In this document: positions 1-9,439 of the stretch, piece by piece
How the letters are laid out: each line of letters opens with the position of its first letter
How positions within the stretch are numbered: the first letter of the stretch is position 1
NCBI GenBank assembly: GCA_021791235.1
Contig: JAJYXA010000333.1
Coordinates: 1 to 18,880, forward strand
From: Pseudomonadota bacterium
Lineage (GTDB): Bacteria > Pseudomonadota > Gammaproteobacteria > Burkholderiales > Thiobacillaceae
Length of the DNA: 18,880 nt
Direction of reading: 5' to 3'
Position numbers and translations under genes: made by a program
Notes under the pieces: generated by a model
The model's database searches: none
What the model was told of the DNA's origin: nothing
The model's input: the letters and a program-made list of their open reading frames with translations, nothing else

Positions 1-1
1 T

Positions 2-1144
2 CTGCAGAAGATCATGCTCGACGCCATCAATCTCGGCGCATCCGACATCCATTTCGAGCCCTACGAGAAGTATTACCGCATCCGCTATCGGCGCGACGGC
101 ATTCTGGCCGAAGTGGCGCAACCGCCGATGGCGATCAAGGACAAGGTGGCCTCGCGCATCAAGGTGCTGTCGCGGCTGGATATTTCGGAAAAGCGCGTGC
201 CGCAGGACGGCCGCATGAAAATGGTGCTGTCGAAAAACCGCGCCATCGATTTCCGGGTCAGCACCCTTCCCACCCTCTATGGCGAAAAGATCGTCATGCG
301 TATTCTCGATCCCACCAGCGCGCAGTTGGGGATCGAGGCGCTGGGTTACGAGCCGTGGCAGAAGGACCTGCTGCTGAACGCGGTTCAGCGCCCCTACGGC
401 ATGGTGCTGGTGACCGGCCCGACCGGCTCCGGCAAGACGGTGTCGCTCTATACCTGCCTGAACATCCTCAACAAGCCCGACGTCAACATCTCGACGGCGG
501 AAGACCCGGCGGAAATCCAGTTGCCCGGCATCAACCAGGTCAACGTCAACGACAAGGCCGGACTGACGTTTTCGGCGGCGCTGAAATCCTTCCTGCGGCA
601 GGATCCCGACGTCATCATGGTCGGCGAAATCCGTGACCTGGAAACCGCCGACATCGCCATCAAGGCCGCGCAAACCGGCCATATGGTGATGTCCACCCTG
701 CACACCAACGACGCGCCCGGCACGCTGACCCGTCTGCTGAACATGGGCGTGGCGCCGTTCAACGTGGCCTCGTCGGTGATTCTGATCACCGCCCAGCGCC
801 TGGCGCGGAAGCTGTGCGGCTGCAAGCAGCCGACTGATATTCCGCAGGAAGCCCTGCTGGCTGCGGGCTTTACCGAAGAGCAGCTGGACGGCAGTTGGAG
901 GCCCTATAAACCGGTGGGCTGCGATATCTGCGGCGGCACCGGCTACAAGGGGCGGGTGGGCATTTATCAGGTCATGCCGATCACCGACGCCATGACCCGC
1001 ATCATCCTCAAGGGCGGCAACGAATCGGATATCGCCGACCAGGCTCGGCGCGAAGGGGTGCTCGACCTGCGGCAGGCGGGATTGTTGAAGGTCAAATCAG
1101 GCCTGACTTCTCTTGAGGAAGTCGAGGCCGTCACTAACATGTAA
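2..1144 (+). CDS. pilB: Type IV pilus assembly ATPase PilB (5' partial)
   Basis: This is the C-terminal 380 residues of the cytoplasmic hexameric ATPase that powers type IV pilus extension. The frame is open to the left edge, so the N-terminal domain (roughly 190 residues in the family) lies outside the window. The fragment shows the PilB/GspE hallmarks in order: a Walker A box GPTGSGKT, an acidic Asp box ([10 protein letters not shown]), a Walker B box ([12 protein letters not shown]), a His box ([13 protein letters not shown]), and a C-terminal cysteine cluster (LCGC, then [12 protein letters not shown]) that binds zinc in this family. pilC follows 12 bases after the stop and pilD after that, the standard pilus order. 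GspE of type II secretion is similar, but the pilC-pilD-coaE context favours PilB. Confidence 0.96.
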   Translation: MQKIMLDAINLGASDIHFEPYEKYYRIRYRRDGILAEVAQPPMAIKDKVASRIKVLSRLDISEKRVPQDGRMKMVLSKNRAIDFRVSTLPTLYGEKIVMRILDPTSAQLGIEALGYEPWQKDLLLNAVQRPYGMVLVTGPTGSGKTVSLYTCLNILNKPDVNISTAEDPAEIQLPGINQVNVNDKAGLTFSAALKSFLRQDPDVIMVGEIRDLETADIAIKAAQTGHMVMSTLHTNDAPGTLTRLLNMGVAPFNVASSVILITAQRLARKLCGCKQPTDIPQEALLAAGFTEEQLDGSWRPYKPVGCDICGGTGYKGRVGIYQVMPITDAMTRIILKGGNESDIADQARREGVLDLRQAGLLKVKSGLTSLEEVEAVTNM

Positions 1145-1156
1145 GGATCGTTACAC

Positions 1157-2377
1157 ATGGCTACAGCGGCAAAAGCAGTCAAGGATCCCATCTTCCTGTG
1201 GGAAGGGATGGACAGGCGTGGCAAGAAGATCAAAGGCCAAATGCAGGCTGGCGGCGAGGCGGTAGTCAATTCCGTGCTGCGCAAACAGGGAATTACTGTC
1301 ACCAAGCTCAAAAAACAGAACACGCTTTTCGGTGGGGCCAAGCGCATCACCGACAAGGATGTCACCCTGTTTACGCGGCAACTGGCGACGATGATGAAGG
1401 CCGGGGTGCCGTTGCTGCAATCGTTCGAAATCGTGGCGCGCGGGCACTCCAACCCGTCGATGCAGCGCCTGCTGCTGGAAATCAAGGCCGATATCGAAAA
1501 GGGCAGCAGCCTGACCCAGTCCTTCGGCCGTCATCCCCTGTACTTCGACGCGCTGTTCTGCAACCTGGTGGGCGCGGGCGAGGCGGCCGGTATTCTGGAA
1601 GGGGTGCTCGAACGTCTGGCGGTGTACAAGGAAAAAATTCTCGCCATCAAGGGCAAGATCAAGTCGGCGCTGTTCTACCCCGTTTCCATCATTGTGGTGG
1701 CGTTCATCATCACCGCCATCATCATGATTTTCGTGATTCCGGCGTTCAAGGACTTGTTCAGCAGCTTCGGCGCCGACCTGCCGGCGCCAACGCTGGTGGT
1801 GATGGCCATCTCGGACTTCTTCGTCGAGTGGTGGTGGGCGATTTTCGGCGCCGTCGGCGGCGGCATCTTCGCCCTGCTGCAGGCCTGGAAGCGTTCGCGC
1901 AAGGTGCAGATGTTCATGGATCGCGTCATGCTCAAGCTGCCGATTTTCGGGCCGGTCATCGAAAAGGCCACCATCGCGCGCTGGACGCGCACGCTGGCCA
2001 CCATGTTCGCCGCCGGCGTGCCGCTGGTCGAGGCGCTGGAGTCGGTGGGCGGCGCATCCGGCAACCAGGTGTTCGTCGAGGCGACCCATAAAATCCGTGG
2101 CGAAGTGTCGACCGGTACCGCATTGACCGTGGCGATGCAGAACTCCGGCCGTTTCCCCAACATGGTGCTGCAGATGGCCGCCATCGGCGAAGAATCGGGC
2201 TCGCTCGACGCCATGCTGGGCAAGGTGGCCGACTTCTACGAAGCCGAAGTGGATGACGCCGTCGAGGCGCTGTCCAGTCTGATGGAACCGATCATCATGG
2301 TGGTGCTGGGCACGCTGATCGGCGGCATGGTCATCGCCATGTACCTGCCGATCTTCAAGATGGGTTCGGTCGTCTGA
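1157..2377 (+). CDS. pilC: Type IV pilus inner-membrane platform protein PilC
   Basis: This 406-residue polytopic inner-membrane protein forms the platform on which PilB assembles pilin. It has the duplicated GspF/PilC fold. The first cytoplasmic repeat contains FTRQLATMMKAGVPLLQSFE. The second contains WTRTLATMFAAGVPLVEALE. Hydrophobic segments follow each repeat: a long stretch near residues 172-200, one near 218-240, and a C-terminal one near 375-400. Length is normal for the family. The ATG at 1157 is preceded by AGGA. Its stop codon shares one base with the pilD start, which predicts translational coupling. Confidence 0.97.
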   Translation: MATAAKAVKDPIFLWEGMDRRGKKIKGQMQAGGEAVVNSVLRKQGITVTKLKKQNTLFGGAKRITDKDVTLFTRQLATMMKAGVPLLQSFEIVARGHSNPSMQRLLLEIKADIEKGSSLTQSFGRHPLYFDALFCNLVGAGEAAGILEGVLERLAVYKEKILAIKGKIKSALFYPVSIIVVAFIITAIIMIFVIPAFKDLFSSFGADLPAPTLVVMAISDFFVEWWWAIFGAVGGGIFALLQAWKRSRKVQMFMDRVMLKLPIFGPVIEKATIARWTRTLATMFAAGVPLVEALESVGGASGNQVFVEATHKIRGEVSTGTALTVAMQNSGRFPNMVLQMAAIGEESGSLDAMLGKVADFYEAEVDDAVEALSSLMEPIIMVVLGTLIGGMVIAMYLPIFKMGSVV

Positions 2378-3228
2378 TGGAACTGCTGCACGCCGAACCA
2401 GCCCTCTTCACCGGGCTGGTTTTTTTATTCAGCCTGCTGGTCGGAAGCTTTCTCAATGTCGTCATCCATCGCCTGCCCAAAATGATGGAGGCGGAATGGC
2501 GGGCGCAATGCGCGGAACTGAGCGGCGAGACCGTGGCGGAGGCCTCGCGCTACAACCTGTGGCTGCCGCGTTCGGCCTGTCCGCAGTGCGGGCATCAAAT
2601 TACCGCGCTGGAAAATATCCCGCTGTTGTCATGGCTGCGGCTGCGCGGGCGCTGCTCGTCCTGCAGCACACCGATCAGTGCGCGCTATCCCCTGGTGGAA
2701 TTGCTCACCGCACTGCTGTCGGCGGCGGCCGCCTGGAAATGGGGCGTGAGTGTGCAGACCCTGGGCGCGCTGCTCCTGGTGTGGACGCTGATTGCGCTGG
2801 CGTTCATCGATCTCGACGCCACCCTGCTGCCCGACAGTCTTACCCTGCCGCTCGTGTGGCTGGGGCTGCTGTTCAACCTCGGCGGGCATTTTGCCAGCCT
2901 GCCGGACGCGGTCGTCGGCGCCATCGCCGGCTACGGCGTGCTGTGGGCGGTGTACTGGCTGTTCAAGCTGACCACCGGCAAGGACGGGATGGGCTACGGC
3001 GATTTCAAACTGCTGGCGGCCATCGGCGCCTGGCTCGGCTGGCAGATGCTGCCCGTCACTCTGCTGCTGTCGTCGATGGTCGGCGCGGTGGTCGGCGTGG
3101 CGATGATCGTGCTGGTCAAGCATGACCGGCGCGTGCCGATTCCCTTCGGCCCCTATCTGGCCGGCGGCGGGCTGGTGGCGCTGTTCTTCGGCGCCGACCT
3201 GACGCAGGCCTATCTCGCGCAATTCTGA
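2377..3228 (+). CDS. pilD: Prepilin leader peptidase / N-methyltransferase PilD
   Basis: This 283-residue integral membrane aspartyl protease cleaves class III signal peptides of prepilins and methylates the new N-terminus. The N-terminal SFLNVVIHRLP signature (about residues 24-34) is followed by a cytoplasmic zinc-binding domain with paired cysteines C68/C71 and C93/C96. The catalytic aspartates are in FIDLDATLLPD (D145) and in the GMGYGDF motif (D209). Several transmembrane segments flank these sites. The ATG overlaps the pilC TGA by one base and the gene ends overlapping coaE by one base. The first codons are unusual because they encode a strong hairpin followed by a T tract (see the terminator entry), which could limit read-through into this gene and those downstream. 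Confidence 0.97.
   Translation: MELLHAEPALFTGLVFLFSLLVGSFLNVVIHRLPKMMEAEWRAQCAELSGETVAEASRYNLWLPRSACPQCGHQITALENIPLLSWLRLRGRCSSCSTPISARYPLVELLTALLSAAAAWKWGVSVQTLGALLLVWTLIALAFIDLDATLLPDSLTLPLVWLGLLFNLGGHFASLPDAVVGAIAGYGVLWAVYWLFKLTTGKDGMGYGDFKLLAAIGAWLGWQMLPVTLLLSSMVGAVVGVAMIVLVKHDRRVPIPFGPYLAGGGLVALFFGADLTQAYLAQF
2396..2426 (+). terminator. Intrinsic terminator-like hairpin inside the start of pilD
   Basis: A perfect 9-bp stem (AACCAGCCC at 2396-2404 pairing with GGGCTGGTT at 2413-2421) has an 8-base loop and runs into a T tract at 2420-2426. This is the textbook form of a Rho-independent terminator. It lies about 20 bases into the pilD reading frame, at codons 7-17. It may reduce transcription from pilBC into pilD-coaE-zapD-yacG, with ribosomes translating pilD able to melt it. 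The structure is directly visible; that it acts as a terminator is inference. Confidence 0.6.
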
Positions 3229-3836
3229 TGTTCGCAGTCGGGCTCACCGGCGGTATCGGGTCGGGCAAGTCGACCGTCGCCGGCCTGTTTGCCGATCTGG
3301 GTGTCCCGGTGATCGATACCGACGTCATCGCGCGCGAACTGACGGCGCCCGGCGGCGCGGCGCTGGCGGCGATTCGTGCGGAGTTTGGCGAGGCGGTGAT
3401 GCAGGCGAACGGTACGCTGGATCGCGCTGCCCTGCGCCGCCGCATCTTTGCCGACGCCGCGGCGCGCCGCCGACTCGAAGCCATCCTGCATCCACGCATC
3501 CGGGAGGCGGTGGAACAGACGCTGGCCACGCTGACGGTACCCTATGCGCTGGTCGTGATTCCGCTGCTGGTGGAAACCGGCGGCTACGCGGATGTGCTGA
3601 ACCGCGTGCTGCTGGTCGATTGTCCCGAAGATTTGCAGATTGCCCGCGTGACGGCGCGCAACGGACTCGCGCAAGACGAAGTGAAAGCCATTCTCGCAGC
3701 GCAGGCCGGGCGTGCCGAGCGGCTGGCGGCGGCAGACGATGTGATCGTCAACACGGCAACGCCCGCGGTCTTGCGAGCCGAGGTGGCGACGCTGCACCAG
3801 CGCTATCTGGGGCTCGCGGCTACGCCGTCGCCTTGA
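3228..3836 (+). CDS. coaE: Dephospho-CoA kinase CoaE
   Basis: This 202-residue cytoplasmic kinase catalyses the last step of coenzyme A synthesis, ATP-dependent phosphorylation of the 3'-OH of dephospho-CoA. The N-terminus carries the P-loop [12 protein letters not shown] (residues 5-16), followed by the family motif [14 protein letters not shown] (about 26-39). A central [10 protein letters not shown] segment and an IPLLVETG segment also match the family. Length is typical (about 200). The ATG overlaps the pilD TGA by one base, the usual arrangement in the pilBCD-coaE-zapD-yacG cluster. A short 52-base gap precedes zapD. Confidence 0.97.
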   Translation: MFAVGLTGGIGSGKSTVAGLFADLGVPVIDTDVIARELTAPGGAALAAIRAEFGEAVMQANGTLDRAALRRRIFADAAARRRLEAILHPRIREAVEQTLATLTVPYALVVIPLLVETGGYADVLNRVLLVDCPEDLQIARVTARNGLAQDEVKAILAAQAGRAERLAAADDVIVNTATPAVLRAEVATLHQRYLGLAATPSP

Positions 3837-3860
3837 TTTTCCGCATGAATCGGCGACAAT
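3833..3860 (+). promoter_or_regulatory. Possible sigma-70 promoter for zapD-yacG
   Basis: TTGATT (3833-3838) and GACAAT (3855-3860) are spaced by 16 bases in the gap between coaE and zapD, which is otherwise the largest break in this gene string. They are decent matches to -35 and -10 boxes. An internal promoter would let zapD and yacG escape any termination at the pilD hairpin. This is motif reading only. Confidence 0.33.
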
Positions 3861-3888
3861 CGATCCATTCAAACCAACGCGTCGCGGC

Positions 3889-4644
3889 GTGATCCACTAC
3901 GAATATCCCCTGAGCGAACGCATCCGCACCCTGCTGCGGCTGGAAGACCTGTTCGATCGTTTCGATGCCTATGCCGCATCGCCCGACCCGCATGCGCATC
4001 ATTCGGCTCTGCTGACCTTGTTCGAAATGGCGGAAGTGGCGGCGCGCGCCGATCTCAAATCCGATCTGCTGCAGGAATTGGACCGGCAAAAAGCCGTGTT
4101 GACGGCATTGCGCGGCAACCCGCATGTGCAGGGCGAGACGCTGGAACAGGTGCTGGCAGCGATCGAGGCCGCGCATCAGGGCATGTACCAGCTGCCCGGA
4201 AAAGTGGGGCAGCACCTGCGCGAGGACGACTGGCTGATGACCGTCAAACAGCGCGCGGCCATTCCGGGCGGCATGTGCGAGTTCGACCTGCCGTCCTACC
4301 ACTACTGGCTGCACCAATCGGCAGACGTACGCATGAGCCAGTTGCAACGCTGGCTGGCGCCGTTTTCGTCCATTCGCGCCGCGGTCGGCATCGTGCTCGG
4401 CCTGCTGCGCGACAGCGGCCAAGCCGAGTTGCAGCACGCGAAGAATGGCAGCTATCAGCGCATGCTCGAATCGCGTAATCCGCAGTTGATCAGGGTCGCC
4501 CTGGACGACGAGCTGCCATGCGTCCCCGAAATTTCGGCCAATAAATACATGCTCAACATCCGCTTCGTATACGCGGGTTCCGGGCAGGTGCGCACCTGTA
4601 CTGCCCAGCCGCTCGATTTCGACCTGACTTTCTGCACCCTGTGA
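3889..4644 (+). CDS. zapD: Cell division protein ZapD (YacF/DUF1342)
   Basis: ZapD is a cytoplasmic FtsZ-binding protein that bundles protofilaments and stabilises the division ring. The predicted product is 251 residues, close to the roughly 247 of the Escherichia coli protein. It begins [21 protein letters not shown], the conserved N-terminal signature, and includes the family segment [15 protein letters not shown]. The start is a GTG at 3889; no in-frame ATG lies close by that keeps the signature. The stop overlaps the yacG GTG start by four bases (GTGA). Between coaE and yacG, this is the position zapD usually takes in beta- and gammaproteobacteria. Confidence 0.95.
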   Translation: MIHYEYPLSERIRTLLRLEDLFDRFDAYAASPDPHAHHSALLTLFEMAEVAARADLKSDLLQELDRQKAVLTALRGNPHVQGETLEQVLAAIEAAHQGMYQLPGKVGQHLREDDWLMTVKQRAAIPGGMCEFDLPSYHYWLHQSADVRMSQLQRWLAPFSSIRAAVGIVLGLLRDSGQAELQHAKNGSYQRMLESRNPQLIRVALDDELPCVPEISANKYMLNIRFVYAGSGQVRTCTAQPLDFDLTFCTL

Positions 4645-4856
4645 AATCCGCGGCCAAGCCTCCTGTCGTCAGTTGTCCGATATGCGGTACGGCCGTGAAA
4701 TGGACGGCGGAGAACCGCTGGAAGCCGTTTTGCAGCGAGCGCTGCAAGCTGATCGACCTCGGGCAGTGGGCCACCGAAAAATACCGCGTGCCGGTGGAGC
4801 CCAAGCCTGACGAAGGCGAGGCGCCCGATGAAGACGGGCGCCCGCAAGCGCAGTGA
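4641..4856 (+). CDS. yacG: DNA gyrase inhibitor / zinc-finger protein YacG
   Basis: This 71-residue protein has a four-cysteine zinc site: CPICG near the N-terminus, then [14 protein letters not shown]. These are the defining motifs of YacG, a small protein reported to bind and inhibit DNA gyrase in E. coli. The C-terminus is acidic and low-complexity ([10 protein letters not shown]). The start is a GTG overlapping the zapD stop in a GTGA four-base overlap, so translation is probably coupled. The gene converges with rpiA, with three bases between the two coding regions. A 7-bp GC hairpin (4821-4841) lies at its 3' end but has no T tract. Confidence 0.95.
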   Translation: MKSAAKPPVVSCPICGTAVKWTAENRWKPFCSERCKLIDLGQWATEKYRVPVEPKPDEGEAPDEDGRPQAQ

Positions 4857-4859
4857 GGC

Positions 4860-5516
4860 TTACTTCCTGTAGGTCTTGACGCCGCCGGGGGTGCCGAGCA
4901 GCAGCACATCCGCGCCGCGCCGCGCAAACAGGCCATTGGTGACCACGCCGACGATCTGGTTGATCGCGGTTTCCAGCGACACCGGATCGACGATGGACAG
5001 GCCGTGCACGTCGAGAATGAGGTTGCCGTTGTCGGTGGTGAAGCCCTCCCTCAATCGGGGTTGGCCGCCCAGCTTCACCAGTTCGCGCGCGACGTAGGAG
5101 CGCGCCATCGGGATCACCTCGACCGGCAGCGGGAACGCGCCCAGCACGCCGACCAGCTTGCTTTCATCGGCGATGCAGATGAATTGCCTGCTGCACGCCG
5201 CCACGATTTTTTCGCGCGTCAGCGCGCCGCCGCCGCCCTTGATCATGGCGAAATGCTCGGTGATTTCGTCGGCGCCGTCGACGTAGATTTCGAGTTCGCC
5301 CGCGCTGTTGAGATCCAGCACCTGGATGCCATGGCTTTTCAGGCGGGCGGCGGTGGCTTCCGAACTCGCCACCGCGCCGTCGATGCGGCCCTTGACCTCG
5401 GCCAGCGCGTCGATGAAATAGTTGGCGGTCGAGCCGGTGCCTACCCCGATGACGCCGCCGCGGGCATAATCCACCGCGGCACGCGCCACGGCCTGTTTCA
5501 TTTCGTCCTGAGTCAT
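4860..5516 (-). CDS. rpiA: Ribose-5-phosphate isomerase A
   Basis: This 218-residue cytoplasmic enzyme interconverts ribose 5-phosphate and ribulose 5-phosphate in the pentose phosphate pathway (and the Calvin cycle in autotrophs). The sequence shows the phosphate-binding [15 protein letters not shown] segment (about residues 24-38), the YVDGADE motif (D80, D83), and [11 protein letters not shown] with the catalytic acid E102 and K93, matching E. coli D81, D84, K94 and E103 with a one-residue offset. Length is almost identical to the E. coli enzyme (219). The gene is transcribed away from ilvA, with a 77-base intergenic region holding both promoters. Confidence 0.97.
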   Translation of the reverse strand: MTQDEMKQAVARAAVDYARGGVIGVGTGSTANYFIDALAEVKGRIDGAVASSEATAARLKSHGIQVLDLNSAGELEIYVDGADEITEHFAMIKGGGGALTREKIVAACSRQFICIADESKLVGVLGAFPLPVEVIPMARSYVARELVKLGGQPRLREGFTTDNGNLILDVHGLSIVDPVSLETAINQIVGVVTNGLFARRGADVLLLGTPGGVKTYRK

Positions 5517-5593
5517 GATGTTTTCGTCGATTTGGATGCAGCCCGCTAAGATAGCGGCATCGCCCCCTTTTTACAAACCTCGCATCCGCCGCC

Positions 5594-7111
5594 ATGAGCC
5601 CACCCGACGATTACCTCGAACGCATCCTCACCTCGCGCGTCTACGACGTGGCGGTGGAATCGCCGCTCGACGTGGCCCACAACCTGTCGCTTCGTCTCAA
5701 CAACCGGATTCTGTTGAAGCGCGAAGACCTGCAGCCGGTGTTTTCCTTCAAGTGCCGCGGCGCCTACAACAAGATGGCCAGGCTGAGCGCGGCCCAGCTG
5801 GCGCGAGGGGTTGTGGCGGCGTCGGCCGGCAACCACGCCCAGGGGGTGGCGCTGGCGGCGCAGAAACTCGGTGTGACGGCGACCATCGTGATGCCGGCGA
5901 CCACGCCGAAGATCAAGGTCGACGCCGTGGCGGCGCGCGGCGCGCAGGTGATCCTGCACGGCGACAATTACGACGAGGCCTGCGCCCACGCCACCATGCT
6001 GGCCAAGGAAGCGAAGGCGACCTTTGTCCATCCCTACGACGACCCCGACGTGATCGCCGGGCAGGGCACGGTGGCGATGGAGCTGCTGCGCCAGCATCCC
6101 GGGCCGATCCACTCGGTCTACATCCCGGTCGGCGGCGGCGGGCTGATTGCCGGCATGGCGGTTTATATCAAGCGTCTGCGGCCGGACATCCGCATCGTCG
6201 GCGTCGAGCCCGAGGACGCCGACGCGATGGCGCGCTCGCTGTGCAAGGGCGAGCGCGTCACGCTGCCGCGCGTGGGCATTTTCGCCGACGGCGTGGCGGT
6301 GAAGAAAGTCGGCAAGGAAACCTTCCGCCTGGCGCAGCTGTACGTCGACGAAATCATCCGCGTGAACAACGACGCCATCTGCGCGGCGATCAAGGACGTG
6401 TTCGAGGACACCCGCTCGATCCTGGAGCCGGCCGGCGCGCTGTCGATCGCCGGGCTGAAGGCCGCGATCGCCGGCGACAGGCTCAAGGGCAAGGCGCTGG
6501 TGGCGGTGGCCTCGGGCGCCAACATGAACTTCGACCGCCTGCGCCACATCGCCGAGCGTGCCGAGCTGGGCGAAAAGCGCGAAGCCGTGCTGGCCGTGAC
6601 CATTCCCGAGACGCCCGGCAGCTTCAAGGCCTTTTGCGGCCTCTTGGGCGCGCGCAACATCACCGAATTCAACTACCGCTATTCCGACCCCCAAACGGCG
6701 CGCGTGTTCGTCGGCCTGTCGGTGCCGGGGGCGGGCGAGAGTGCGCGCGTGGTCGAACTGCTGCAGCGCCACGGGCTCGAAGCGATCGACCTCACCGACA
6801 ACGAAATGGCCAAGCTGCATGTCCGCCATCTGGTCGGCGGGCGCGCGCCCGACGCGGTCAACGAAGTGCTGTACCGCTTCGAATTCCCCGAGCGTCCGGG
6901 CGCGCTGATGCAGTTTCTGCAGAGCATGAGCCGCGGCTGGAACATCAGCCTGTTCCACTACCGCAATCACGGCGCCGACTACGGCCGGGTGCTGGTCGGC
7001 ATCCAGGTGCCGGAAAAGGAAAAGCCCGGCTTCCAGACGTTTCTGGACGGGCTGGGCTACCGCTACTGGGACGAGTCCCGCAATCCGGCCTACAAGCTGT
7101 TTCTGGCCTGA
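5594..7111 (+). CDS. ilvA: Threonine ammonia-lyase, biosynthetic (IlvA)
   Basis: This 505-residue PLP enzyme deaminates threonine to 2-oxobutanoate, the first step of isoleucine synthesis. The PLP lysine is K53 in FSFKCRGAYNK, and the phosphate-binding glycine loop GGGGLIAG is at about residues 180-187. The N-terminal catalytic domain ends near residue 325. Two C-terminal ACT-like regulatory domains follow (EAVLAVTIPETPGSFKAF, then VLYRFEFPERPGALMQFL), which is the long, isoleucine-inhibited, biosynthetic form rather than the short catabolic form. Length is close to that of E. coli IlvA (514). It appears monocistronic; the next gene downstream converges, four bases after its stop. Confidence 0.97.
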   Translation: MSPPDDYLERILTSRVYDVAVESPLDVAHNLSLRLNNRILLKREDLQPVFSFKCRGAYNKMARLSAAQLARGVVAASAGNHAQGVALAAQKLGVTATIVMPATTPKIKVDAVAARGAQVILHGDNYDEACAHATMLAKEAKATFVHPYDDPDVIAGQGTVAMELLRQHPGPIHSVYIPVGGGGLIAGMAVYIKRLRPDIRIVGVEPEDADAMARSLCKGERVTLPRVGIFADGVAVKKVGKETFRLAQLYVDEIIRVNNDAICAAIKDVFEDTRSILEPAGALSIAGLKAAIAGDRLKGKALVAVASGANMNFDRLRHIAERAELGEKREAVLAVTIPETPGSFKAFCGLLGARNITEFNYRYSDPQTARVFVGLSVPGAGESARVVELLQRHGLEAIDLTDNEMAKLHVRHLVGGRAPDAVNEVLYRFEFPERPGALMQFLQSMSRGWNISLFHYRNHGADYGRVLVGIQVPEKEKPGFQTFLDGLGYRYWDESRNPAYKLFLA

Positions 7112-7114
7112 GCC

Positions 7115-7303
7115 TTATTTTTTCTGGCCGCAGGTGCTGATGCCGAGCAGACTGTAGGCGGGACAGATTCCGAGCAGGCCGGTGGCGAGCGGCAGCACGC
7201 CGATCCAGGCCCACACCGGCCCCCCCAGCAGCGCCCAGGCGATGAGGGCAAGCCCCGCAAGAATGCGGATGATGCGGTCTGTCGTACCGACGTTGGCTGT
7301 CAT
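7115..7303 (-). CDS. Small DUF2892 (YgaP-type) inner-membrane protein
   Basis: The product is 62 residues. It opens with the family signature NVGTTDRIIRILAGLALIAW, has two hydrophobic helices (about residues 13-28 and 30-46), and ends with the conserved CPAYSLLGISTC segment. DUF2892 domains occur alone or attached to rhodanese domains such as YgaP; here there is no rhodanese domain. The function is unknown; two cysteines near the C-terminus are conserved in the family. I chose the ATG at 7303 because AAGGAG sits 8 bases upstream; an upstream in-frame start adds 12 poorly conserved residues. The gene converges on ilvA and is divergent from slt. Confidence 0.85.
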   Translation of the reverse strand: MTANVGTTDRIIRILAGLALIAWALLGGPVWAWIGVLPLATGLLGICPAYSLLGISTCGQKK

Positions 7304-7439
7304 GGTGGGCTCCTTGTAAATGGAATCGGACGTCTCCACTATAGCGCGTCCGCGGCCCCTGGGCGATGCCGCGAAGCGGTCGTCCGGATGGCGGATTTCG
7401 CTCAGGCGGCGTGCGGCTGCTGCATGTTACCCTCGCACC

Positions 7440-9401
7440 ATGTCTCGAATGATCGTGCTTTTTCTGCTGGGGACGCTGTCGGCGGCGCCCGTGTGGGCGG
7501 TGCCGGGCGATGCCGCGGTGTTGCGGGCGCAGCAGGCGTTTGCCGCGCGCAAGCTGGCCAACCTGGAGCGTGCCGCGCGCGCCGTTCCGGCCGATCATGC
7601 GCTGTTCCCCTACGTCGAATACTGGCGCCTGATGCTGACGAGCCGCACCGGGGATGCGCGCATTGCCGATTTCCTGGCGCGCCATCCCGGCAGCCGCATG
7701 GCTGAAGCCCTGCGCGCCGACTGGCTGAAATCGCTCGGTGCGCGCGAGGCGTGGGCGCTCTATCTGGCCGAGTACCCCCGCCTCGTCAAACCCGATACCG
7801 CGCATCAGTGCTATGCCTACCGCGCCGAATGGGCGCTGGGCAATCGCAGCCATCAGCGCGAGGCGGTGGCCTTGTGGTTCACCGGGCGCGACATGCCGAG
7901 CGCCTGTACGCCTTTGTTCACGCAGCTGATCGAAGCCGGGCTGATCCGCGAGGAGGACGTCTGGCGCCGCCTGCGGCTGGCGCTGGAAGCGGGCAACCCC
8001 GGCGTCGCCCAGGTCGCGGCCAATGCCTTGCCCGAAGCGCAGCGGCCTGCCGCGGCGCTGTTCGATCAGGCCAGCCGCGATCCTGCGCGTTTGCTGGACG
8101 GATCCGGTCTGGATCCGGGCCGGCGCGGCGACCGCGAGATCGCGCTCTATGCGCTCGACCAACTGGCCAGACGCAGTTCAGACCAGGCCGAGCAGAGGTT
8201 GCGCAAGCGCGCGCCGCAGTTCAGCGCGGAGGAACTGGGCGCGGCCTGGGCACGCCTCGCCACCTGGGCGGCGCGCCGCCATGAGGCCGCTGCCTTGGGC
8301 TGGTTCCAGCGGGCAGGGGCAGCGGCGACCAGCGATTTTCAGCGCGAATGGTGGGCGCGCGCAGCGCTGCGCGCAGGCGACTGGCAGGCCGTGCAGCGTG
8401 CGATCGACGGCATGGGCGAAGCGACCCGCGCGCAGCCCGTCTGGCGCTACTGGCGCGCGCGCGCCCTGCAGGCCGGCGGCCAGCGTGCGGCGGCCAACTC
8501 GCTGTTTCTGGCGCTGTCGCGCGAGCACCATTACCACGGCCAGCTGGCGCAGGAAGAACTCGGCCCGGTGATGCAGGCGCCGGCCGTCAATATCAAGATG
8601 GGCGGCAATGACGTCGCGGCGATTGCGCGCCATCCCGGCATCGCGCGTGCGCACGCCTTTTACGAACTCGGTCTGCGCGACGAAGCCAGCCAGGAGTGGA
8701 ACTGGAGCATTCAGACGTTTTCCGATGCCCAGTTGCTGGCGGCCGCCGAACTGGCAAGGCGTATGGAATGGTATGACCGCGCCATCAACACTGCCGAGCG
8801 CACCCGCGAACTGCACGATTTCGAATTGCGCTTTCTGGCGCCTTACCGCGAACTGGCGCAGCAGGCCGCTCGCGAAAATGCGATCGACGAAGCCTGGGTG
8901 TTCGGCCTGATGCGGCAGGAAAGCCGCTTCGTCAACGTCGCGCGCTCCAGCGTCGGCGCGTCCGGCCTGATGCAGATCATGCCGGCCACCGCGCGCTGGA
9001 TTGCGCAGCGTCTCGGCATCAAGAAATTCCACCCGCGCGACATGCAGGACCCGGCCAGAAATATCCAGTTCGGTGCGTATTACCTGAAGCATGTGCAGAC
9101 CACGCTGGACGGTTCGGCGGTGCTGGCCACCGCCGCCTACAACGCCGGCCCCGGTCGTGCCCAGCGCTGGCGCGACGCCCGGCCGATGGAAGCCGCGGTC
9201 TACATCGAATCGATCCCGTTCGCCGAAACGCGCGATTACGTCAAGAAAGTGATGAGCAACGCCATGTACTACGCTGCGCGTTTCGGCCAGCCCTCGGTGC
9301 TGCTGAAAGACCGGCTGGGCACGGTGCCGCCGCGCAAAGTCGCGACTATCCAGCCACCCGATCCGGATGCTTCGCTGGAACTCGAACGGGCGGACGATTA
9401 G
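7440..9401 (+). CDS. slt: Soluble lytic murein transglycosylase (Slt70 type)
   Basis: This 653-residue periplasmic enzyme cleaves peptidoglycan glycan strands to 1,6-anhydromuramic products. A Sec signal peptide is evident (residues 1-20, ending APVWA before VPGD). A long alpha-superhelical region follows (about 25-460), as in the U- and L-domains of Slt70. The C-terminal lysozyme-like domain has catalytic E494 in FGLMRQESRF, then SSVGASGLMQIMPATA and AAYNAGPGRAQRW. Length and catalytic position are close to E. coli Slt70 (645 residues). The ATG at 7440 was chosen because it starts the signal peptide; the frame stays open 120 bases upstream without signal-like sequence. The next gene starts 38 bases downstream, so co-transcription is possible. 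Confidence 0.95.
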   Translation: MSRMIVLFLLGTLSAAPVWAVPGDAAVLRAQQAFAARKLANLERAARAVPADHALFPYVEYWRLMLTSRTGDARIADFLARHPGSRMAEALRADWLKSLGAREAWALYLAEYPRLVKPDTAHQCYAYRAEWALGNRSHQREAVALWFTGRDMPSACTPLFTQLIEAGLIREEDVWRRLRLALEAGNPGVAQVAANALPEAQRPAAALFDQASRDPARLLDGSGLDPGRRGDREIALYALDQLARRSSDQAEQRLRKRAPQFSAEELGAAWARLATWAARRHEAAALGWFQRAGAAATSDFQREWWARAALRAGDWQAVQRAIDGMGEATRAQPVWRYWRARALQAGGQRAAANSLFLALSREHHYHGQLAQEELGPVMQAPAVNIKMGGNDVAAIARHPGIARAHAFYELGLRDEASQEWNWSIQTFSDAQLLAAAELARRMEWYDRAINTAERTRELHDFELRFLAPYRELAQQAARENAIDEAWVFGLMRQESRFVNVARSSVGASGLMQIMPATARWIAQRLGIKKFHPRDMQDPARNIQFGAYYLKHVQTTLDGSAVLATAAYNAGPGRAQRWRDARPMEAAVYIESIPFAETRDYVKKVMSNAMYYAARFGQPSVLLKDRLGTVPPRKVATIQPPDPDASLELERADD

Positions 9402-9404
9402 AAT
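9399..9404 (+). promoter_or_regulatory. Possible -10 box upstream of the SDR-cca-rtcB genes
   Basis: TAGAAT overlaps the slt stop codon, about 36 bases before the SDR start. It resembles a -10 box, and the same hexamer precedes the ABC-F gene at 18444-18449. No convincing -35 partner is visible, so the call is weak. Confidence 0.25.
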
Positions 9405-9439
9405 CGGCATTGCCTTATATGCCGAAACAAAAACCAACC

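Noticed and set aside
4821..4841. Hairpin GCGCCCG / CGGGCGC at the yacG-rpiA junction as a terminator
   Set aside because: It lies inside yacG and has no T tract on either strand; it is plausible chance structure in GC-rich sequence.
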